NCBI GenBank assembly: GCA_963761005.1
Contig: CAVXFK010000027.1
Location: forward strand, 310,001-374,000
DNA length: 64,000 nt
Source: DASWJZ01 sp963761005
GTDB taxonomy: Bacteria > Pseudomonadota > Alphaproteobacteria > Rhizobiales > Afifellaceae
Direction of reading: 5' to 3'
In this document: piece after piece, positions 40,319-46,705 of the stretch
How the letters are laid out: the number at the start of each line of letters is the position of its first letter
Position numbering within the stretch: position 1 is the first letter of the stretch
Program-made: the position numbers and the translations under genes
Notes under the pieces: model-generated
The model's database searches: none
Told to the model about the DNA's origin: nothing
Seen by the model: only the letters and a program-made list of their open reading frames with translations

Positions 40319-41298
40319 AGCTTCAGGCGCGGCAGCGGGAACTCCAGAAGCCCGATCCGGGCACGGCCTCTGTCAATCGCGACGCGCACCTCGGTTCCCG
40401 GCTGGCCATCGATCGTGGTCGGCTGGCCGGAGAGGAGCAGCCCGGCGACAACTCCGTTGCTGGCTCTTTGCAGCTCCTCCGGCAGCGCGGCGATGAACTC
40501 GTGGAACGCCTCTATCCCGGCGATCCGAATGACGATCGTGCCGTCGAGCACACCGCCAGGCCCAAGCGAGAGATCGCCCTCGAGCATGAAGCGTGCGCCG
40601 CCGCTTTGGACCGTGACCTCGATGCTGCGTGCTTCAACGGGGAGGTCGATGCCGTCCCGGCCGGAGGCAAGCACGCGCGGCGGCACCGAAAGGTCCGCAG
40701 TCGCGCTGCCGGTCAGCGGCGGGAAGCGCGTCCCGCCGGACGTGAAGGCAAGGTCGCTGAAGGTGAACGTGAGCGCGCTGCCCCCGTCCGGCGAGGGTGC
40801 GAGCCGCGCCTTGGCGGTTGTCGCCGCGACGGTCTGCTCCGGAAGCCCCGGGAGGTCGAAAGCGCCGAGCATTTCGGAGGCATTGAACGTCACGTTCTTC
40901 GGGCCGTTCATGCCGAGCCCGACGTCAACCGCAGCGCCTTTCCAGCGGAGCTCGACCGGGCCCTGAAGCAGCGGCGACTCGACGCGGACGGGCGATTTGA
41001 GCGCGATCTCCGCGGTCATCGGGTGGAGCACGGAGGCGCCGCCGGTCGCACCGGCGAGGTTCGCGTGCGTTCCGGTTGAGCGCTCGGCGACCGCCGTCTT
41101 GCCGCATGCGATACGCACCGCGAAGGGGAAGCCGACGACCGCGCGGTCCGGGCAGTCGACCTCGATGCCGCGCTGCGCGATCCGTTTGAGCGCCGGGTCC
41201 GCGTTGCGGTTGATCCATCCGGCGAGCCAGAACCACCCGCCGACCCAGGCCGCGGCGAGGATGACGACGATGACAAGGGCGGCGATGAGACGACGCAT
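40315..41298 (-). CDS. DUF2125 family membrane-anchored protein
   Basis: 327 aa. One N-terminal hydrophobic segment (LIAALVIVVILAAAWVGGWFWLAGWI) works as anchor or signal. The rest is rich in beta-type sequence and matches the DUF2125 pattern: IEVDCPDRAVVGFPFAVRIACG, PVELRWKGAAVDVGL, GEL..LPEELQRASNG, and LEFPLPRLKL end. Probably periplasmic. Family function is not known. Tail-to-tail with tyrC with a 4-bp CTAG overlap, head-to-head with chaC. Confidence 0.9.
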   Translation of the reverse strand: MRRLIAALVIVVILAAAWVGGWFWLAGWINRNADPALKRIAQRGIEVDCPDRAVVGFPFAVRIACGKTAVAERSTGTHANLAGATGGASVLHPMTAEIALKSPVRVESPLLQGPVELRWKGAAVDVGLGMNGPKNVTFNASEMLGAFDLPGLPEQTVAATTAKARLAPSPDGGSALTFTFSDLAFTSGGTRFPPLTGSATADLSVPPRVLASGRDGIDLPVEARSIEVTVQSGGARFMLEGDLSLGPGGVLDGTIVIRIAGIEAFHEFIAALPEELQRASNGVVAGLLLSGQPTTIDGQPGTEVRVAIDRGRARIGLLEFPLPRLKL

Positions 41299-41385
41299 CC
41301 TTCTCCTTCTCTCGTGTTGCGGCCCCGGGCGCGCTTTGCTAGGCGACCCGGCCCATCCCTCGGGCCGCTACTCAAGGACCGATCC

Positions 41386-41925
41386 ATGACCGATTTGTGG
41401 GTATTCGGCTACGGGTCGCTGATGTGGCGGCCTGGTTTTCCCTATCTCGAGGCGCGGGTTGCGCGGCTAAGCGGCGCGCATCGCGCGCTCTGCGTCTATT
41501 CCTGGGTGCATCGCGGCACGGTGGAGCGCCCCGGCCTCGTGCTCGGGCTCGACCGCGGCGGTAATTGCCGTGGCATCGCTTTTCGCGTCTCCGGCGAAGC
41601 GCGTGAGGGCGTCATCGCCTATCTTCGCGAGCGCGAGCAGGTGACGGCAGTCTACCTTGAGCGGATGCGACCGATCCGCTTTGCCGACGGCGCCGAGGCA
41701 ACGGCGCTCGCCTATCTCGTCGACCGCAACCACCGGCAATACGCAGGAAAGCTCGACGAGGAGGCGCAGTTTCGACTGGTTGCAGAGGCCACCGGTCAAT
41801 CAGGGGCGAACCGCGACTACGTGATCAGCACAGCGGCGCATCTTGCCGAGCTCGGCATGCCCGATGCGCGGCTCTCCCGCCTTGCGGAGCGGCTTGCGCC
41901 GGAAGCCTCGGTGCAGCCGACCTAG
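41386..41925 (+). CDS. ChaC-like gamma-glutamylcyclotransferase
   Basis: 179 aa. Starts MTDLWVFGYGSLMWRPGFPYLEAR, the substrate-binding GYGSL loop of the family; AFRVSGEAREGVIAYLREREQVTAVYLE supplies the conserved acidic region. ChaC-type enzymes split glutathione or other gamma-glutamyl compounds into 5-oxoproline and the rest. ATG at 41386 with AAGGAC before it. Its TAG stop overlaps that of the following opposite gene in CTAG. Confidence 0.93.
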   Translation: MTDLWVFGYGSLMWRPGFPYLEARVARLSGAHRALCVYSWVHRGTVERPGLVLGLDRGGNCRGIAFRVSGEAREGVIAYLREREQVTAVYLERMRPIRFADGAEATALAYLVDRNHRQYAGKLDEEAQFRLVAEATGQSGANRDYVISTAAHLAELGMPDARLSRLAERLAPEASVQPT

Positions 41926-42254
41926 GCGGCGAGCTTCAACTGCTGGCGCTCGGGGCGAAGGTCGTCGATGACGTCGCGCCGCTCGGCAGCCGTCGCGGCA
42001 AGGAAATGCACGTAGACCTCGGAGCGCCGCGGCCGCGCGCTCTCAGGCATCCGCGCGAGCCGGTCGACGTCCCCGATCCAGACGATCTCGCCGCCCGCCA
42101 CCGCGATCGCGACGCCGGACTCGAAATCGGCGACCGCCGCTCCGCCGGTGCAGGTGAAGAGATGACGCCTGCCAGAGCGGCCGATCCAATAGAGGTAGCG
42201 GGCCGGCAGGCCGGCGGCGATTGCGACTCGGGAAATCTGCGGCAGTGGGTTCAT
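41922..42254 (-). CDS. 110-aa protein of unknown function, predicted SOS-controlled
   Basis: Compact protein without signal peptide or membrane helix. Reads YLYWIGRSGRRHLFTCTGG, then ADFESGVAIAVAGGEIVWIGDVDRL and RRSEVYVHFLAATAAERRDVIDDL. I know no family name. The gene has a candidate sigma-70 promoter (42291-42319) with a GAAC-N7-GAAC LexA-type box (42272-42286) across its start, 17-32 nt before the ATG, so it is probably induced by DNA damage. Small SOS genes in alphaproteobacteria include division inhibitors and damage-repair helpers; which applies here cannot be said. The ribosome site is weak. Confidence 0.8.
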   Translation of the reverse strand: MNPLPQISRVAIAAGLPARYLYWIGRSGRRHLFTCTGGAAVADFESGVAIAVAGGEIVWIGDVDRLARMPESARPRRSEVYVHFLAATAAERRDVIDDLRPERQQLKLAA

Positions 42255-42271
42255 CGCGGGACTCAGTGTTA

Positions 42272-42286
42272 GAACAGACCAAGAAC
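42272..42286. promoter_or_regulatory. alphaproteobacterial LexA (SOS) box
   Basis: GAAC - AGACCAA - GAAC on the plus strand (GTTC-N7-GTTC on the minus). This is the direct-repeat LexA site of alphaproteobacteria. It lies right downstream of the -10 of the promoter for the 110-aa gene, where bound LexA would block transcription. Confidence 0.75.
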
Positions 42287-42290
42287 ACTG

Positions 42291-42319
42291 CTTCTATGGC
42301 TGACCGCACATCCCGTCAA
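42291..42319 (-). promoter_or_regulatory. candidate sigma-70 promoter of the 110-aa gene
   Basis: Minus strand TTGACG (42319-42314), 17 nt, TAGAAG (42296-42291). Predicted start about 42284, inside the SOS box. Confidence 0.55.
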
Positions 42320-42375
42320 GTGTTCTCTTTTTCCCCCATGACGCTACGACATATAGTGTGAAGAAATGATGTATC

Positions 42376-43155
42376 CTACCGAATATCGCGTGGAGTTTCT
42401 TCGGCCTCATCCAGCTGGGCCAGGCGTTGAAGCTCGGGATTCGCGGCGAAGGCCTCGGCCGCCAGCGCTGCCGCCGTCGGCTCGAGGATTTCCTTGAGCC
42501 TGGCGAGGAAGACTTCGGGCGGAAGTCCGGGCGCGATCGGCGGGAGGCATTCGGCGCGGATCGTGCCCGGCCGATGCGTCAGCGAGTGGCGCGGCCAGTA
42601 GAGACCGGAATTCAATGCGATCGGCAGGCAGGGCACGTTGAGCGCGGCGTAGAGGCGCGCGACGCCCTGGCGATATTGGGGCGGCGCCAACGGCGCGCGG
42701 CGCGTCCCTTCCGGGAAGATGATGATCTGGCGGCCTTCGGCCACCGCGCGGCGCGCATGCGCCGTCATCGCCGCGATCGCGGCGGATCCGCCGCCGCGGT
42801 CGATCGGGATCATGCCGGCCCGCTTCAGATACCAGCCGAAGAGCGGCACGTAGAGGAGCTGCCGCTTCATGATGAAGCAGGGGAGCGAGAGAAGCTCCAC
42901 GAAGCGGAGCGTCTCCCATGCGGACTGATGCTTCGCGGCGACGATCAGCCCGCCGGCGGGAATGTTCTCGCGTCCGCGAATGTCGTCGTCGATACCGCAG
43001 AGGTGGCGGTGGAGGAAAAGCGTGGAGCGCACCCAGAAGCGCCCGATCGGCCAGAAATAGCGCTCCGGCAGGAAGAGGACGGGCGAGAAGATCACGGCCT
43101 GGACGAGGAAGTTCAGATAGGCGGCGAGATGAAAGAGCAGGGAGCGGACGAGCAC
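42376..43155 (-). CDS. plsC: 1-acyl-sn-glycerol-3-phosphate acyltransferase
   Basis: 259 aa inner-membrane enzyme that makes phosphatidic acid from lysophosphatidic acid. N-terminal hydrophobic segment 5-30. Motif I is KHQSAWET (H76, E81), so the usual HxxxxD is HxxxxE, a variant seen in alphaproteobacterial PlsC. Motif II lies around GMIPIDRGGG, motif III is IIFPEGTRRAP (about 145-155), and motif IV is VPCLPIALNSG. Begins at GTG 43155. Follows ftsX on the same strand with a 25-bp gap. Confidence 0.93.
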   Translation of the reverse strand: MLVRSLLFHLAAYLNFLVQAVIFSPVLFLPERYFWPIGRFWVRSTLFLHRHLCGIDDDIRGRENIPAGGLIVAAKHQSAWETLRFVELLSLPCFIMKRQLLYVPLFGWYLKRAGMIPIDRGGGSAAIAAMTAHARRAVAEGRQIIIFPEGTRRAPLAPPQYRQGVARLYAALNVPCLPIALNSGLYWPRHSLTHRPGTIRAECLPPIAPGLPPEVFLARLKEILEPTAAALAAEAFAANPELQRLAQLDEAEETPRDIR

Positions 43156-43180
43156 CTTGGCGTTCCTTGGTCTCCTGCCT

Positions 43181-44218
43181 CTAATCGAGCTCCCGCAGCG
43201 TGCGGCGGACCGTCATGCGGGCGGTCGCCGCGATGATGACAGCAAGCGCAAGCACGGTGATGACTGTGCCGATATAGCCGTTCAGGCTGACCGAGACGCC
43301 GCCGAAGATGCTGCGGAGCTGCGCCTCTTCCGGCGTCGGCCCTTCGAGGCGCCCGAGGAAGCTCACCGCGAGAAAGAGCCCGGCGGCGATCGCCCCGCCG
43401 ATGCTCGCGCCCTTCAGGCCGAGGAGCAGGAAATGGCGCTGGAACTCGCGCGCGATGTAGCTGTCCTCGGCGCCGACGAAGTGCAGCACCTCGATGACGA
43501 TGCGGTTCCCGGCCATCGCGCCGCGCGTGGCGAAGACGACGCAGAGCGCGGTCGCTGCAAAGACCAGGCCGAGCACGACCATGCCGATGAGCGTCATCAC
43601 GCGCGCCATCGAGGAAAGCCGCTGCAGCCAGCGGCCGTGGTCGTCGACGGCGACCGTCGGTATCTCCTCCTTCAGGCGCCGTGACAGCGTCGCGAGATCG
43701 GCATTGTTGGCGACGCGTACGGCGATGAGGCGCGGGATCGGCAACTCGGCGACGTCGATGTCGGAGCCGAGCCAGGGCTTCAGGAGGTCGGTTGATTCCT
43801 TCTGATCGAGAACCGTGGCGGAAAGGATGCCCGGAACCTGCATGGCGATCTCCGCGGCGCGTTCCGCCGACTTGTCGAGGTCGACGCCGTCGGCCGGCTT
43901 GATCTGGATCGTGACCTCATTGGCGATCTGCCGCTGCCAGCCTTCGGCGCGATCGGCGACGACGGCGACGGCGGCGACGGAGATGCAGGCGAGGAAGCTC
44001 ATGATGGCGACGAGCGCGAGGAGCGACCGCCGCGCCACGGTCTTCGGCGGGACGATCGGGCTTTGCACGCGCGGTCCCGAGCGCCCGCCGGAGGTGCTTC
44101 CGACCAAGGCGGCCGCCGGCACCTTGGCGGAGGGCGCCTTGCGGCGCGCGCTGCGCGCGCGCGCCGAGCGGGGCACTTCGCCCGCCGGTTCCTCCGAGGT
44201 TTGTGCCGCTTCAGTCAT
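43181..44218 (-). CDS. ftsX: cell division protein FtsX
   Basis: 345 aa membrane partner of FtsE; together they control septal wall hydrolases. A long polar, Arg/Ala/Pro-rich N-terminus (1-65) precedes helix 1 (about 66-88). Then comes a periplasmic domain with QIANEVTIQIKPADGVDLDK and DVAELPIPRLIAVRVANNADL, and three more helices at the C-terminal side (MTLIGMVVLGLVFAATALCVVFA, LLLGLKGASIGGAIAAGLFLAV, GYIGTVITVLALAVIIAATARM). This is the usual four-helix FtsX layout. Overlaps the ftsE end by 8 bp. Confidence 0.95.
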   Translation of the reverse strand: MTEAAQTSEEPAGEVPRSARARSARRKAPSAKVPAAALVGSTSGGRSGPRVQSPIVPPKTVARRSLLALVAIMSFLACISVAAVAVVADRAEGWQRQIANEVTIQIKPADGVDLDKSAERAAEIAMQVPGILSATVLDQKESTDLLKPWLGSDIDVAELPIPRLIAVRVANNADLATLSRRLKEEIPTVAVDDHGRWLQRLSSMARVMTLIGMVVLGLVFAATALCVVFATRGAMAGNRIVIEVLHFVGAEDSYIAREFQRHFLLLGLKGASIGGAIAAGLFLAVSFLGRLEGPTPEEAQLRSIFGGVSVSLNGYIGTVITVLALAVIIAATARMTVRRTLRELD

Positions 44219-44870
44219 AGATCTCGACGTGTCCGGCGTTCAGCACGAGGCGCCGCGCGTCGTACTGGTCCATCAGCGCCAGATCGTGGGTGGCGATGAC
44301 GACCGACGTGCCAAGCCGGTTCAGCTCGATGAAGAGGCGAAGCAGCCGGCGCGCAAGCGGCGGGTCGACGTTGCCCGTCGGCTCGTCGGCGAGCAGGATC
44401 TCAGGCCGGGTGATGAGTGCGCGCGCGATCGCGGCGCGCTGCTTCTCGCCGCCGGAGAGAACCTGCGGGTAGACCCACATCCTCTCGCCGAGCCCCACCC
44501 ATTCGAGGAGCTCGATGACGTCATGCCGATAAGATGAATCATCGACGCCCGCGACCCGGAGCGGCAGCGCCACGTTCTCAAACGTGGTCAGGTGGTCAAG
44601 CAGGCGGAAGTCCTGAAACACGATCCCGATGCGGCGCCGGAGCGCCGGGATCGCGGTACGCGCCAGGGTCGCCGCGTCCTTGTTGAAGATGCGCACGCTG
44701 CCGCGGGTCGGCCTGAGCGACAGGAAGAGAAGCCTCAGAAGCGAGGTCTTTCCTGCGCCTGACGGACCGGTCACGAACTGGAAGGAGCCCGGCGCGATCA
44801 GGAAGCTCACGTCCTTGAGCACCTCCGCGCCGAGCCCGTATCTCAGGCCGACGTTCTCAAAGCGAATCAC
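44211..44870 (-). CDS. ftsE: cell division ATP-binding protein FtsE
   Basis: 219 aa ABC ATPase. Walker A TGPSGAGKTSLL, FQDFRLLDHLTTFENVALPLRVAG (typical FtsE Q-loop), signature LSGGEKQRAAIARALI, Walker B ILLADEPTGNVDP, switch histidine in VIATHDLAL. Works with FtsX at the division site. The start is GTG at 44870. A full CtrA box lies 46 bp upstream, shared with the divergent zinc-ribbon operon. Confidence 0.96.
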   Translation of the reverse strand: MIRFENVGLRYGLGAEVLKDVSFLIAPGSFQFVTGPSGAGKTSLLRLLFLSLRPTRGSVRIFNKDAATLARTAIPALRRRIGIVFQDFRLLDHLTTFENVALPLRVAGVDDSSYRHDVIELLEWVGLGERMWVYPQVLSGGEKQRAAIARALITRPEILLADEPTGNVDPPLARRLLRLFIELNRLGTSVVIATHDLALMDQYDARRLVLNAGHVEIYD

Positions 44871-44915
44871 CGACCCAGCCCCACTTCACATTCGCGCCTG
44901 GCCATCTACCCGCCA

Positions 44916-44931
44916 TTAAGACGACGTTAAC
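44916..44931. promoter_or_regulatory. CtrA box between ftsE and the zinc-ribbon/hpt operon
   Basis: TTAA-GACGACG-TTAAC on the plus strand: an exact TTAA-N7-TTAAC match to the site of the cell-cycle master regulator CtrA. It is centred between ftsE (start 44870, minus) and the zinc-ribbon gene (start 44977, plus), 46 bp from each, so it could control either or both. Confidence 0.65.
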
Positions 44932-44976
44932 GTTAGCAATCGATGAATCGGGTCACAAATCGTCCCGAGCGACCCT

Positions 44977-45741
44977 TTGACCGGCTTCGATCCCAGCAAT
45001 TCCGACCGCGTTGTCGTCCACTGCCCGGCCTGCGGCGCGTGCGAATCGGTCGAATTCCGCACGCTTTCCAATCGGCCGGCCATGGTTTGCCGGGAATGTG
45101 GCGAGACATGGCCCGCCGGCGGGCTGCGCCCGAGGGGCCCCACCAAGGCGGCTCGCAAGCCGGAGCCCACCGAAACCGTGCTTACCGCCGAGCGGCGGCC
45201 ACTCATCACATACACCGATACCGCCGACCACGCCTGGAAGGCAAAGGTTGAGGGCGACTATTGGCCGCCGGTGCCGCCGCGCCCGCGCCGGCTGCCGATG
45301 ACCGCCGCGGCGGTCGCCTCCGTCATCTTCCTCGCCGCCGTGTTCGGCGCGCGGCAGGCGGCGGTCGCCGCGCTTCCCGATCTCGCCAGCCTCTATGCGG
45401 CAATCGGTCTCCCGGTCAATCTCGACGGGATCGCGATCGAGAGCATCGAGGCGAAGCGCTCAAGCAGCCTCGCCGGCGCGCCCGTCACGGTCCGCGCGAC
45501 GCTCAAGAATCTTGGCGCGACCTCACGTCCGATGCCACCGCTCGTCGCTTCGCTCGGCAAAAGAAGCGCTCCGCTCGGCGAATTCAGCCCGCCGGAGAAA
45601 AGGATCGGCGCCGGGCAGTCGATCGCGGTGCTCCTCGATCTTGGCGCGGTGCCGGACAACGCGCAGTCGGTCGAGCTTCGCCTGAAGCGGCGCGGCGAGA
45701 CGTTCGCCGTCGTCGGAGCGGCGCAGCTGGCGCAGGAATGA
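44977..45741 (+). CDS. zinc-ribbon membrane protein (MJ0042 / DUF3426-like)
   Basis: 254 aa. The N-terminus has a zinc ribbon: CPAC (16-19) and CREC (38-41). A Pro-rich linker follows, then one transmembrane helix (about 108-128, MTAAAVASVIFLAAVFGARQA) and a periplasmic beta-sandwich-like domain, VRATLKNLGATSRPMPPLVASL..., like that of DUF3426 proteins. The first in-frame start after a stop is TTG at 44977, just 3 nt into a GACCCTT sequence, so the ribosome site is poor. Function unknown. Overlaps hpt by 4 bp (ATGA). Confidence 0.85.
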   Translation: MTGFDPSNSDRVVVHCPACGACESVEFRTLSNRPAMVCRECGETWPAGGLRPRGPTKAARKPEPTETVLTAERRPLITYTDTADHAWKAKVEGDYWPPVPPRPRRLPMTAAAVASVIFLAAVFGARQAAVAALPDLASLYAAIGLPVNLDGIAIESIEAKRSSSLAGAPVTVRATLKNLGATSRPMPPLVASLGKRSAPLGEFSPPEKRIGAGQSIAVLLDLGAVPDNAQSVELRLKRRGETFAVVGAAQLAQE

Positions 45742-46295
45742 GCGGATCCGACGCGGGAAGCATCAAGCCGCTCTTCTCCGCCGGAGAGATATCGGCGCGC
45801 GTGACAGCGCTAGCCCACGAGATCGCGGCGAGCGAGCCGACGCGGCTCCTCGTCGTCATCGTGCTGAAAGGCGGCTTCGTGTTCGGCGCCGACCTCGTGC
45901 GTGCGCTCGCCTTGGAGGATGTCAGGCTTGAGATCGAGTTCATCTCGCTGTCGAGCTACGGCTCGGGGCTGAAGACCTCGGGCGAAGTGCGCGTCGTGCG
46001 CGACATCGAGGTTCCGGTGGCGGGGCGCGACGTCCTGATCGTCGACGACGTGCTCGATTCGGGGCTGACGCTGAAATTCGCACGCGACCTGATGCGCGCA
46101 CGCGGCTCAAGGCGCGCCGCGATCGCCGTCATGATCGACAAGCCGGAGGGGCGCCGCACGGAAATCGCGGCCGATTACGTTGGGTTTACCTGTCCTAATT
46201 ACTTTGTCGTGGGTTACGGCATGGATGCCGCCCATGCCTGGCGCGAATTGCCGTATGTCGGTGTCGTCGATTCGACACCGAAGGGAGCCGGGTGA
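45738..46295 (+). CDS. hpt: hypoxanthine phosphoribosyltransferase
   Basis: 185 aa purine salvage enzyme making IMP or GMP from hypoxanthine or guanine and PRPP. LLVVIVLKGGFVFGADLVRAL (first loop), FISLSSYGSGLKTSGEVRVVRDIEVPVAGRDVLIVDDVLDSGLTL (PRPP motif VLIVDDVLDSG), MIDKPEGRRTEIAADYVGFTCPNYFVVGYGMD (base-binding loop). ATG at 45738 overlaps the previous stop. Same operon as the zinc-ribbon and response-regulator genes. Confidence 0.95.
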   Translation: MSGSDAGSIKPLFSAGEISARVTALAHEIAASEPTRLLVVIVLKGGFVFGADLVRALALEDVRLEIEFISLSSYGSGLKTSGEVRVVRDIEVPVAGRDVLIVDDVLDSGLTLKFARDLMRARGSRRAAIAVMIDKPEGRRTEIAADYVGFTCPNYFVVGYGMDAAHAWRELPYVGVVDSTPKGAG

Positions 46296-46699
46296 AAGAG
46301 ACGATCATGCGTATCCTGCTGACGGAAGACGACGATTCGGTCAGAGCCTTCGTAAGCCGGGCGCTTGAGCTCGACGGCCACAAAGTGGAGACGGCCTGCC
46401 ATGGCATGGAGGCCTTGGAGCGGCTGACGGAGTGTGCCGGCCAGTACGACCTCCTCGTTACCGACGTGAAGATGCCGGTGATGGACGGCATCGCGCTCGC
46501 GCACGAGGCCTCCGGCAAGTGGCCGAACCTGCCGATCCTGCTCATGACCGGCTTCGCCGATCAGCGCGAGCGTGCCCAGGACCTGGCCGATGTCATCCGC
46601 GACGTGGTGACGAAGCCCTTCACGCTGCAGCAGATTCGCGAGGCTGTCACCGACGCGGCGACGGTTGAGGAAAAGCGCCAAGAAGAGCAGGCGGCCTGA
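46292..46699 (+). CDS. single-domain response regulator, CpdR-like
   Basis: 135 aa from GTG at 46292 (GTGA overlap with hpt, AAGGGAG before it) or 130 aa from ATG at 46307. A receiver domain only: acidic EDDD near the N-terminus, phospho-acceptor D58 in LLVTDVKMPVMDGIALA, then LLMTGFADQ and VVTKPFTLQQI with the conserved lysine. No output domain. The ILLTEDDDSVRAF, PVMDGIALAHEA and TGFAD blocks recall CpdR, the adaptor that sends CtrA to ClpXP. The ending EKRQEEQAA is charged. CpdR identity is suggestive only; a kinase partner is not adjacent. Confidence 0.85.
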   Translation: MKETIMRILLTEDDDSVRAFVSRALELDGHKVETACHGMEALERLTECAGQYDLLVTDVKMPVMDGIALAHEASGKWPNLPILLMTGFADQRERAQDLADVIRDVVTKPFTLQQIREAVTDAATVEEKRQEEQAA

Positions 46700-46705
46700 G
46701 CCGCC

